Assembly (NCBI RefSeq): GCF_030269925.1
Contig: NC_085107.1
Coordinates: 2,356,001 to 2,420,000 of the forward strand
Source: Bombyx mori
Taxonomy: Eukaryota; Arthropoda; Insecta; Lepidoptera; Bombycidae
DNA: 64,000 nt
Direction of reading: 5' to 3'
Below the pieces are notes generated by a model, which was not told the origin of the DNA, made no database searches, and was given only the letters and a program-made list of their open reading frames with translations. The translations under genes were made by a program, and so were the position numbers. Below, piece after piece: positions 1-12,400 of this stretch; position 1 is the first letter of the stretch, and each line of letters begins with the position of its first letter.

Positions 1-285
1 AGTGTGAAAGTAGCCCCAGTAATTGACACATTAAAGAGCGGACAGCTAGCGTGGTATGGACATGTGATGCATAGAGAAAAGATGCTATGTGACTAGGAGA
101 TGTAAGGAAATGGTATTGCATTGTTGGGGGGGAAGAGGACGACCGAAGAAGAAATGAATGGACTGTGTGAACGATATGAGAGAGAGAGGTGTGAGTGTTG
201 TCATGATGGCTGATAGAAGAGAATGGAATAGAAAAGTTCGTTGTTCCGACCCCACCTAGTGGGATAAGGTGGAGACAAAGAAGAA
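1..285 (+). pseudogene. Decayed LINE reverse-transcriptase C-terminal tail
   Basis: Shifting frames encode LAWYGHVMHREKM, then GGRGRPKKK-stop-MDCVNDMRERGVSV and [14 protein letters not shown], the conserved tail after the RT domain in a common insect LINE group. It has several stops and a frameshift, and is cut by the window edge. A second copy lies at 33533-33800 on the other strand. Confidence 0.75.
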
Positions 286-1487
286 GATAAAATGTGCACT
301 TATTAAAGAGATTTCATCGCGAAAACTGAAGCACACTCTCCAATCAAGTAAAACTGAACACAAGATATGGTCAAACAGTCTATTATTATTCTCTATATGA
401 TTTGTGGCAATCACTTTGTATAGTGTGAATATTTTGTTGTTATTATATTTATTCGTGTCCAGTCTGCAGAACGTCATTATGGTTCGATTAAAATAATGTT
501 TTGCGTCCTGGTCAAATTTTCTTAAGAACCTTTGGAAACATGTTGTCTATAAAAGGATTTCATGAATTTATAGTAACAGCTATTCAGCTATTCAGAAACA
601 TTGAAAAAGATACATCTAGAAAATGTTACACATTCATAATCCGTAGCCATAATCGTGTCCTAAATTACTAAATGTATATATGTATCGTACAAGAGTCACG
701 TCAAGATGAATTGATAAATTGCTTCGAAACAAGTTAGTAACTCAGTTAGATTCCTAACTCAAAAAAGTTCCTATAATTTATTATCATGAAGGATAATGTT
801 TTCATTCGACTTCATGTTACTTATAAAGTGTCATTAATATTCGAGGTTGCGCAGTAACTGCTATATTTTTTGTTTTTTTTTAAGCTTCAGTAGGTAAGTA
901 ATGTGAGGAGTTCCGTTTAAATATATGATATCAATACTGGGTTGCTATTCACCCAAAATTATCTATCTTGTACCCAACATTGTATCTCTACACTCCCAAC
1001 GAAACTAACCGATTAATTGTTCGCATATTTGAACGACATTATAATATGCTAATACAACTAACACCTTTGTCGGAGTGGGCGGTGACATTCACTGGATAGT
1101 GTCAATGGGATTTAGTTGCTAAAAGCCAGCTAGGTAAGCAGCATATCTACTTAACTAGGTGATGTAAGTACAATAACTCTCATAGGACTACTTCAGATGC
1201 AGTTAGCTACTAAAATGCATTCGGGTCGGTGCACATGAATACTAAAAGGTCGCTTAGAACGTTTCTTAGAACTTGACTAACGTAATTTTATACTTTTAAA
1301 TAGGTTCGGCGATCGACACGTCCTTTTCGTCCTTGCGAGTCTCAACCGTCTTTTTGGACTCCAATCAATAATTCGTACGTCTGCCCTTCGCTTTGTGTAA
1401 ACGAACGCCGTCTGGCTTGAATAAACAGAACGTGGCTATGTCCAACTGGGAATTACGAAATTGATTTTCTTTTTTTTTTGAAGTTTT
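286..1487. other. Upstream AT-rich DNA, nothing recognised
   Basis: No coding similarity, RNA gene or clear promoter is visible. A 5' UTR exon of Mical could lie here or beyond the window but cannot be placed. Confidence 0.5.
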
Positions 1488-1730
1488 TTTTTATTGCTTA
1501 GACGAGTGGGCGATCTCACGGCCCACCTGGTGTTAAGTGGTTACTGGAGCCCATAGACATCTACAACGTATATGCGCCACCCACCTTGAGATTTAAGTTC
1601 TAGGATCTCAGTATAGTTACAACGGCTGCCTCGCCCTTCAAACCGAAACGCATTACTGTTTCACGGCTGAAATAAGCAAGGCGGTGGTACCCACCCGCGC
1701 GGACTCACAAGAGGTCCTACCATCAGTAAA
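1488..1730 (-). repeat. SINE family A (3' half), minus orientation
   Basis: Starts with a T-rich run (the poly-A tail) then the conserved TTGCTTAGA...CACCTGGTGTTAAGTGG block and ends with the TCCTACCA-CAGTA motif. It is one of about 16 copies in the window. The family name is not certain; the sequence resembles the dispersed silkworm SINE/BMC1-type 3' end. Confidence 0.85.
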
Positions 1731-2896
1731 AAGCTTTTGGTGTTTCGCCATCTCTCTGAGGTCGACCCTCGGTCAGCTTCCTTCTGTTCAAAAAAAATCC
1801 ATAAAAATCTTTAGTATTGATATATATTTGATATAGATTGATAGAGATAGTATTAGATTTCCATGCATAAAATCACAACGTACATAAAATAAATGAGTGG
1901 TTATAATGTTTGTCTCAAGACCTCTTCAGTACGATCGGTCTATTTCTTTTGGCAAAAAAATTTATTATATATTTTTTTGTCCAATATTCAATATTTAGAT
2001 CTTCTGGCGTCCATAACATTTCTTTATATAACCTTCAGTAAAATAATTATCTCACACTTATTAATCTACAAGCCATCGCGAAGATTCTATTTCGGTCGTA
2101 ACTTATCAATCTGCAACTCCCGCGTGACATTAACAACGATGTCATCGCACTCACAAATCATATCCGTAAGATTTACATCCTCAACCGTGGTTATTGCTCG
2201 TAAATTAATTATATTTGAAGTTAAATGATCTTATTCATGTATCTTGGACGCACAGAGCTGAGCTCACGACTTGGGTCGTGTGAGTATCCAATCTAACTCG
2301 TCAGCGGCATGCACATTGTATTTACTTATTGTACTTACAATAAGTAAATACAATGATTATGTGCATCAAAAAATCGAACAGAAATAACTTTGAAACTCGT
2401 GCAGGAAGAGGGTATTTTGCGGAAACTAGTACAACACTGGCCAGACAATTGTTTCCAACATGTCCTATCAGTCTATTAAGTTATCTGTACGTGCCAGAGG
2501 ATTGAGACTCGTGAAAAGGGAGATAAAGGACAATGTTGCGTTTTCGTTGAAATCGATGTAGGCTTTTGTCACAGTAGTGTGGCTTCCGTTGGAGATTGTA
2601 CTTAAAAGAGCTAACTTTGTTGCCTCTGCTAAAAGCGCATACAAACTGACATGATGCCTAGTTTCGTGAAATCGACAACTTTGTTTCCTTAAACATTTTA
2701 GGACATAAATACCTACATTGTTGCTATTTCGGAGGTCTTTCCAGTCTCATCACGAAGGGGATATTTTTAAGATACTTAAAGGCAGATGAGCTTTTGACTC
2801 ATTATCAAGCAATATCAAGCACAAACGATACCGAGCTTTATGAATTTTAAAGAATCGATTCATCTTCTACTGATTAAGAATCGCACTTGCGTACTT
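1731..2896. other. Gap with a 42-bp palindrome, otherwise unassigned
   Basis: Holds the perfect palindrome at 2314-2355 and an open frame (1893-2228) without protein-like composition or similarity. Confidence 0.5.
2314..2355. repeat. 42-bp palindrome (20-bp perfect arms, 2-nt centre)
   Basis: The left arm CATTGTATTTACTTATTGTA is the exact reverse complement of the right arm, with CT between. The outer bases GCACAT/ATGTGC extend it after a small 4-nt bulge. Confidence 0.95.
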
Positions 2897-3142
2897 ACTG
2901 GTGGTAGGACCTCTTGTGAGTCCGCGCGGGTGGGTACCACCACCCTATCTATTTCTGCCGTGAAGCAGTAATGCGTTTCGGTTTTAAGGGTGGGGCAGCC
3001 GTTGTAACTATACTTGAGACCTTAGAACTTATATCTCAAGGTGGGTGGCGCATTTACGTTGTGGATGACTATGGGCACCAGTAACCACTTTACACCAGGT
3101 GGGCTGTGAAATCGCCCACCCATCTAAGCAATAAAAAAAAAA
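2897..3142 (+). repeat. SINE family A, plus orientation
   Basis: Runs from ACTGGTGGTAGGACCTC to a CAATAAAAAAAAAA tail. It ends about 95 bp upstream of the Mical start codon. Confidence 0.88.
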
Positions 3143-3226
3143 ACCTAAAATCTATGGCCAAACAATTTTCATTTGACTAAAAACAATTAAAAAAAATTTT
3201 TTTAACGTGTAATTCTTTGTCCACAG

Positions 3227-3401
3227 CACCACAAAAATGAATACGGGGCCGACTCCGCCGGAGTGCGCGCTCGCCGCCGAAATGTTCGACCATTTCTGCT
3301 CGGCGGGCACAATGAAACAGATCCTTGGCCTTCATCGGGAGATTTGCGCTACATTGAACCTCATACCTACTAGACTTCCGGACTTTTATCCTAAGCTAAA
3401 G
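3227..3401 (+). CDS. Mical: Mical exon 1: start codon and N-terminus (residues 1-55)
   Basis: An AG acceptor at 3225-3226 is followed by 10 nt of 5' UTR and ATG at 3237 in the context CACAAAAATG. The donor GTAATT starts at 3402, phase 0. The peptide has the N-terminal helical signature of MICAL monooxygenases ([16 protein letters not shown], then [11 protein letters not shown]). An acceptor so close to the ATG means at least one non-coding exon lies upstream. Confidence 0.9.
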
Positions 3402-6400
3402 GTAATTTATCTTTAGACTAACGACCCGCCCTCGCTTCGCTTCGGAAACTGTAATTTATTATTGATTTCTCCACTATTTGATGGATGTTATTATACATAT
3501 AAACCTACCTCTTCAATCACTCTATCTATTAAAAAAAATCTCATCAAAATCCGTTGCGTAGTTTTAAAGATTTAAGCATACATAGAGACAGACAGATATA
3601 GGGACAGAGAAAGCGACTTTGTTTTATACTATGTAGTGATGACCAGTGGTGATTTGGTTTTTCGTTTACTTCCCCATTGTTGGGGCGGTTGTGCTAACTT
3701 AGTTTGTTGCTAATTTATGGACAAAGCTTGGTTGCGCTGTTCCGTAAACTTGCTGGCTTACTACAGCCAGTCGAAACATTAAAAAAAAAAGTGTGGCACT
3801 CGGGAACTGCCGCGGTAATGCGGTATTGCATAGCATTTTTTATCACCTTATGCAATTATAATTAGAAAATGATAATTTAATATTAAAACAATAATAAAAC
3901 AAGACCACGCTATATTAAACATTAATAAAAGCAAAACATTAACTGTCCCCTTCACACTCATAAGCTAGACCGCGCGAGAGAGAGATGGGCAGACTTTTCA
4001 TGATGCGCATGCAGTGTGACGTCACGCCACGCGCTTATTCACAAACACTACACAAGCGCAACGTGTCAATGTGTTGAACGCGAGCTACATGGTAGGCGGA
4101 GTGAGGAGTGTTAGGTTTTTTTCGTTACGGAATTTTATGATTCGATCGCCGCGCTCAAGGCCCGCGATAGAAACTATGCAATAGCTTAAAAATATAATAG
4201 TGTCGGTTCATTTGTTTAAACATCCATGTTATCAGTTTGGCGCGCCCGTACGACATGTGTAATACGGATGAATGCATCACTATGCGATTATATCGGGGTT
4301 CAAATGCTATGGCAGGTACCTTTTTTCACAGAACACGTGTTCACGAACGGCTTCTGATAGAACAACATTGTGTAGGGCTGAGCCCTTGCTTGACCAAGTG
4401 CTTAAATTATAAAATCAAAGTTTTTTTTTTTTTTTTAAACCGTCATTCCACAGAAACAGAAACGCAATAAGATGCTGAAATTAGTCGAATAATAAACAAA
4501 GAACGTAGCGAACTAATTTAATTGCAACTGTCGGATTCGTTTATTTTTTCCTGTTGTTTTTATCCATCCATTTCTTGTATCGTAGTTCATTTTTAGGTAC
4601 GTCCCGAAAATTCACATGATTGACCGGGTCGGGCTATTTCAGTAGATGAAAGTAGATTTTAAGAAAAAAATTAATTCGTTTTATGTTTGAAAAATCGTGC
4701 TAAAACGTATACAATCAATAAGACGTCCTCGATGTGAATGATGCTCACGAGAAATCTACACGCTGTTTTGTATTCAAATATAGTCTTTTTTACTACACAT
4801 TGATGGGAAATTTTATAATTCGAAGATGTGGCTTTCTAATCACGCGTGTAATATTGAAATGTTGGGCACGCGTCGTGTTTTCCTGTCAAGCGTCATAATA
4901 ACGTAATTAGAAAGAAATAAAGAAAATAATACACAAAACTTGGAATTTAACGAAAGAATGACATTGAAACGGTTCGTGTGTTCAAAATCTTTAAAATAGT
5001 AATACAAGTAATTTACGATCCCGCGAAAGAGTCAGTTTAATGGAAGAGAGTGTGTCATTAAATAGGCCGCCGATACATTTTATTTTCGTATCTTATATAA
5101 TATATTTTTAATAATATATTTTAAAGGAGCGTTCTATTCTCGGTGCGATATCGTGGTTTCGTATGTAAATTTAACTGGTGCGATAATATTAGTTTATTTT
5201 AAAACATTCGAAGGTGTTCGTTTAAACCACAAGATAGTGAACGAGATCATGGCCACCATGATCTTAAGTAGTTCCAAAATCTATGGTAACCGCTTCGCGT
5301 TACAAGTAGGCAATTTTGTGCCCCATCCGTTTGGACGTACAATACGAAAAATCATAGCCTCTCATGGCTACCAGCTTAGCTAGGAAAAAAAAACAAAAAT
5401 ATAAATAAAAAATTACACACTAATAAAATCTATAATTTAATGTCCTATTGTAGGAAAAGTCGTTGCAACATTAATCTTATTCGGAGAAAGTATAATGTGT
5501 TGTGTTGGTTTTGTTAGTTGACACTCTTGTATGGGTAAGCTGTTTGGCAGCTTTAATAACAATGTCACAAATGCCGTGAACACGTTAATACATTAATTAA
5601 CACTGGAGTATTTATGAACAGACAGGACATGTCCCTCTTCAAACGAGGCTTGTGGAGAGTATTAAGCAGTAGACAGTAGCTTGGCTCTGCCCCTGGCATT
5701 GCTGAAGTCCTTGGGTGACGGTAACCACTCACCATCAGGTGGGTCGTACGCTCGTCTACCTCAAAAAAAATCGCTCAACACAAAAAAGTTCATAATAATT
5801 TAGAAAGCCTCGACGCTCAGTCCAGTGTTTTGTAATAGTTTCTATTCTTATACGTCCTGAGGGATCGAACAATGGTTTCGGTACGTGCCCTTCGGTCTTG
5901 CCCTTCAAATTCAATGGGAACAACAAAGGGCGGATAGGGCGTGTACTTATAGAGTATTCGAATTGTATTAAGTGTTTTTTTTTTGTGTGGCCGTTAATAG
6001 CGAATAAATTTAATTGTGCCACCAAATAATAGTCTTCTTCGCGTTATCATTTCGTATAGTTTGTGTTATTTGACGTGTTCAGAATGAATGATCAATAATA
6101 TAATGTGATTAGCATTTTTAAACTAACTGACGTCGACGGTTCGCGTTCAATACTGACTCTTCCCAGAGAAGAATCATTTTTATGAGTGCTCGGTTTGTTG
6201 TCGATATAACGAATGATAAATATATTATGATAGTCCCTTTTCACACGTAAAAGAGTGAAGCGAGAATAAGCACGTGTTTGAACTTAAAACTTGCGGTCTC
6301 GCATGCTATTAATTTATTAATAGCTTACTGTATAGTGAAGCAGGCAGTAAAAACACAACCGTGGCCACTTAACGATGATGATGATTCAGTGTATGCAATG

Positions 6401-9400
6401 GTAACATGGTGCCAACCCACAGCCCACTGAGTTTCTCGCCAGATCTTCTCAGTGGGTCGTGTTTCCGATCCGGTGGTAGATTCTGCGAAGCACTGCTCTT
6501 GCTAGGGTCAGTGTTAGCAACACTTCCGGTTTGAGCCCCGTGAGCTCACCTACACGCTAGGGTGAAGCTGAAATAGTCTCTCAAGGCTATCAGCATAGTT
6601 ATGAAAAATAATGATGCCAGCTATGAGCACTTGCGGACTCATTTCAAGTTACCTTCATAAAATTATGAATAATGTAATACGAAAATAGAAATTTAATGAA
6701 ATGATTCATAATTATTATTTTTGTGGAACTTTGTTAGGTATAGTAAAAGAGGGTAGGTAACATTATTTGTTATTTTGCTACAATCTGTTCGACAGCTAAG
6801 TATATGCAGACGATCGGTGTAACGACAAGTTTTTATTTTTTTTATTTTTTTATTGCTTAGATGTGTGGACGAGCTCACAGCCCACCTGGTGTTAAGTGGT
6901 TACTGGAGCCCATAGACATCTACAACGTAAATGCGCCACACACCTTGAGATATAGTTCTAAGGTCTCAGTATAGTCACAACGGCTGCCCCACCCTTCAAA
7001 CCGAAACGCATTACTGCTTCACGGCAGAAATAGGCGGGGCGGTGGTACCTACCCGTGCGGACTCATAAGAGGTCCTACCACCAGTAATTACGCAAATTAT
7101 AATTTTTGCGGGTTTGATTTTTATTGCACGATGTTATTCCTTCACCGTGGAAGTCAATCGTGAACATATGTTGAGTACGTATTTCATTAGAAAAATTGGT
7201 ACCCGCCAGCGAGATTCGAACACCAGTGCATCGCTCGATACGAATGCACCGGACGTCTTATCTTTTAGGCCACGACGTCTTCATAAAAAGTTAAAATAAG
7301 TCTCACTTGTTCTACAATGCCAATAGAAAGTATAATTTAATTAGTTTGATTTAAGTGTCAATTTAATGTACAAAAATACGATTACCAGACTTATGGTATA
7401 TGTCTGCGACCGTCTCCAATTAGTCGCGGACTGCAGTCGGTCGATTCTGACCTATATACACCAAGACTGGAACACTAAGATTCCACTCGTTGGTAGTACC
7501 GAACTAGAGATTTGAATGCGTCATCAACGCTCACAGTATTGTACGTGGCATCCGCATATTTCTTAATGGCATTAAGCCAAAAAATACTTGCAACTACTGG
7601 AATTTATGATATTTGATGTGAGAGGTCTAATTGCGTTGAGCGCGAAGAGGCCGGTCTTTGATTAATTAAAAATGGTTTCATAAATAAATTCATTTGAAAA
7701 GATTCAGTCTTAGACGCTGCTTTATAAATGGTGTCCTGAAAATAGCTAATGTAAGTAGTCGTAAATTCAGTTCTGGACTATTATGATTTTTAATCATAAT
7801 ATTAACGTAACATGCTCTATATATAGAAATTTTCCAGTATATTAACAATTTATTGACATTGTTAAAAACGTGGTGTAAAGCTATACTGATAAAAATACTT
7901 ATAAGGTAAAGTTTTTTTGTTTTTTTTTTGTTGCTTAGATGGATGGACGAGCTCACCACAACCCACCTTGTGTTAAGTGGTTACTGGAGCCCATAGACAT
8001 CTACAACGTAAATGCGCCACCCACCTTGAGATATAAGTTCTAAGATCTCAGTATAGTTACAACGGCTGCCCAAGCCTTCAGACCGAAACGCATTACTGCT
8101 TCACGGCAAAAATAGGCAGGGCGGTGGTACTTACCCGCGCGGACTCACAAGAGGTCCTACCAGTAATGTTTTGGGTGAGCGAAGGCATTAAATTTTTTAA
8201 CTTTTAATTGTATCTTCGGTAATCAACAGACAGTGTCCTCTCTCAGGCATCTGCAATACCATTAAAAATGCTTATGAACCTCGTGTATATCTAGTCAAAT
8301 GTCGAAAGCTTATTGAAATAAATTCAATTTAAATTCACGTATTTATTGTTCTCACAAAACGCACAAGGCTGAACGCGAACACAAGCACATAAACACACGA
8401 TCAAACTACATCCAATTGAAAATAAAATCGAAAGATATTTTTTTTTTTAGAACAGATCGTATCTGCGTCAACACGTTCATAAAGAGTAAGATTTAAAAAC
8501 AATAAATAGTATGGCCGAAGAAATGCCGTTTTCGTTTTTCGATTCACTAATTTTAGGTTCGGAATGAGATTTTTTTTAAATCTTTACTAGATGATGACCG
8601 AGCTTTGATCGTTTTTTTTTTTTTTTTTATGTCGCCATCTTGTTTTGTCTTTAAAGCGGTTAGTTGCCCTCAATTAAGAAAAATAGTATTATTATTCGCC
8701 AATAGATGGCGGGAAGAGTCATAAAGTTGATTATTGAAAACACGAATAAAACAACATTTTCTGAAAATAAATCGTAGCTAGATCGATTTATCGCCCCCGA
8801 AATCCGCTGTATACTAAATTTTATGAAAATCGTTGGAGCCGTTTCCAAGATTCAGATTATATATATATATATATTATATATATTGCTCGTTTAAAGGTAT
8901 AATATAAGATTCGGATGCGTGTTGAGAACGAATAAAATGATTCTGCCTTAGAATAGGAATCTACGTTATTTCGTACGGAAAACTAGGTTATTTGTTCACG
9001 GTCATGGTGTTAGTGCCACACCGTCAACCATCTACAAACACCAGGTCAAAATCCGCATTGCATTGTAATTACTGCTATCGCATATTTCTATCCAAAATGC
9101 TTGTGATATCTTAGCGGCTCGCAAGTGTTCATACGGCGAAGACTCAATGAAGGGCTAGAGTACAAAATAAGTTGATGACATTATTACAACGGACTGATGA
9201 TGCAGAAGCTTGAAGCTACTGGTGGTAGGACCTCTTGTGAGTCCGCACGGGTAGGTACCACCATGCTGCCTATTTCTGCCGTGAAGCAGTAATGCGTTTC
9301 GGTTTGGGGTGTAACTTATACTGAGACCTTAGAACACATATCTCAAGGTGGGTGGCGGCATTTACGTTATAGATCTCTATGGGCTCCGGTAACCACTTAG

Positions 9401-12400
9401 CATCGGGTGGGCTGTCAGCTCGTTCACCCATCAATGCAATAAAAAAAAGCTCACGTAGTCGTATACGAATATCCATTAAATTATAGTCTAATTGAACTCA
9501 ATTGTATGGCAGTGAATTTTAAAATATCAGTTGACCGTGACCACCGAAACTGTTAGACTATTCAAAACGTTGGAAGTCATATAATAATAATAATAATAAA
9601 AAAACGCAAAATTAAATCCTAAATTTAGTTTAAATTATTTGAAATATCAAGTTTTTTATTTACGTTGCCAGTTAATTTGCAAAAGTCGAATTTTGTACAA
9701 ATCCAGTAATCACACAACGTTCGTCTAAACAATCGCAATACCAAAAGAATGAAATGTAGTATAATAGTAATCTTGTTAAAATTTGTTTCCAAATTACGTA
9801 AGCACGCTGGATCTTAGATATTGTTTATGTTTCTTGTATTACTTCGCTTATGTTTGTGGAATCGCTTTAGTCCGGATTTAGTATGACATATTTGATAAAC
9901 AGGAATCGAACGAGCAAGGTCTCCTTTTAATCCTCGTGTTATCTCTTAAGTAAAGGCGTCACGGTTTGCTTGCGTCGCGGTCTAATTAGCGTTATCTAGT
10001 CACAGCCAAGTTAATAACGTTCGCTTTGACCGTCCCGTACTCGGAGTGCTCACGAGTTAAAAGAAACCGAATATTAAAGCAACGATCTCACTTTTAAGCG
10101 TGCATTTCACTAATTAATTGTAGAACGTGCATATTTTGTTTTCAAAATATGTCCGACGTTCTTTTTTTCAACGCGATGTTTTAATTAAAGTAATGTAATT
10201 TCGCACAGGCGCCGCTCTTTTATTAATACGCTTTTATTAGCTTCAGACGTGTATGTATGTTTGTAACAGAAACTTTGAACATGATTTTGACCTCCTTCAA
10301 AACGTTGGATTAACTCGAAATTTGGTTTACTTATTAAGGACCGATGACTAACTAATATTCTAAAAAAATTTAAAAAATTTATTTTGAAGTCATTGAAATT
10401 CAACTAAAAAATGAAAAATAAATAATAGTTTAAAAAAGACGCTTTTATAGAAAATCCAACTAAAAAAATAGAAAAATTAAAAATAGTGTAAGAAAAAATG
10501 ATTTTATTGTAAAAAAGCGTGGGGTGCTTTTCAGGATATTTTCAAAATAACCCTTCTACTCATATCTGTTCATAAAATATTTATAACTACTGATACCATG
10601 CACCCCACGCTTTTTTTTACAATAAAATAATTTTTTCTTACACTATTTTTTGTTGGATTTTCTATAAAAGCGTATTCTTATCCGAAATGGTGATTTCGAT
10701 ATGAAAGTTTTTGATTTTGAAGTTTTTTTTATTTGTGTCGATGCGTAGTTCAAATTATGTTTCGCGCTTTGCGGGGTCTCCGAAAAGTCATCGGAATCGT
10801 AAAATTAATTTCGTGTTAATAACGTTTAGCTTAGTAATGATTGTTTTTTTTTATGAATAGTGCGTGTTCGCTTAGCATAAGTTTAAAAGTCAATGCCCTT
10901 TGTGATTTCACTCGAACGCGAGTTTCTAAATCTAATAGTTAATTAAGAAAAGATGCAAATTGGCTCGTGAACGGGAATACGCGATCTGTATGCATCGTGT
11001 TAATTAAGTAACGATTCATTTTCGTTTTTTTTTCCTTCTTTTGATCATTCGTTTGAATTAATGTCTGCGATTTTACTACATCTACTTAAGAACTTAAATA
11101 AAAATTAAAAAAATTTTTATTGCTTAGATGGATGGACGAGCTCACAGGCCACCTGGTGTTAAGTGGTTACTGGAGCCCATAGACATCTACAACGTAAATG
11201 CGCCACCCACCTTGAGATATACGTTCTAAGGTCTCAGTATAGTTACAACGGCTGCCCCAACCCTCAAACCGAAACGCATTACTGCTTCACGGCAGAAATA
11301 GACAGGGTGGTGGTATCTACCCGTCCGGACTCACAAGAGGTCCTACAACCAGTAATTACGAAAATTATCATTTTGCGGGTTTGATTTTTATTACACGATG
11401 TTATTCCTTCATCGTGGAAGTCAATCATGAACATTTGTTAAGTACGTATTTCATTAAAAAAATTGGTACTCGTCTGCAGGATTCGAAAACCATTGCATAC
11501 GAATGCACTGGACGTCTTATCCTTTAAGCCACGACGGCTTCAAAATAAGCTTTTGTGCACATTCAAGATGGTCACAAAGATACGATCGTTCCGATATTAT
11601 CCTTTTTTCTCTGTGTTTGTTTTTCTGAGTATCATACAGTATGAGCGATGGTGACCAGTCACCATCAGATGAAACTTATGCTTGTCTACTTTCCTATTAA
11701 CAATAATGTAAAAAAAATCTAAAAAAAAAAGATATGCCCGCTGAGTTTCTTGCCAGTTCTTCTCAGGACGGAGGCTAGTTTTTGTGAATTGGCGGTAGTT
11801 CTTTTTGACGTTCAACAAGTGTGTACTTTTATTAACGTTGAATAAAAAAAATTTTTTTATTTGCACAATACTTAATATATTCGACATTCACAATACTCTA
11901 ATAGATTTTGTGCAACTTTGTTTAATACAACGTTCGTAATTATAAAAAAAAATGGCACATATGTATTTTATGTTGCTGCGTAGACTATATAGATTTATAC
12001 ACATACATATATTAATAGAAGAATAAAACCATTTTCACCTAATGCGTCCGATATAATAGGAGTTCTTATTCAAAACTGCATGTGGAAGCGCAATGCATAT
12101 TTAGCATAAATCCAATTAAAATCATAATTTATTGCATTTTCCTCAACTCACGCTATCACTGCTCACTCCTCGAGGCCTTAGAGCTAGATTAGTTAGTAAA
12201 CTTGAAATCTTACTTTTTTTTGTGGGTATCTATAATAAAGCCAATGTAAACGTTACAATGGATCGTTATTTGGTCAGTAAACTGCGACTCGGGTCCTATT
12301 TTCCTTATTCCATTGGAAACTGTTTACTGTTTGTTAATTAATCATTGTTTGATATCATAGACGGCACTTCAAATATATATTTATTTGCTAACTTTGTATT

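Noticed and set aside
5153..5383. 76-codon frame in intron 1 with a GCCACCATG-like start context
   Set aside because: The start context is part of a small palindrome and the product has no recognisable features.
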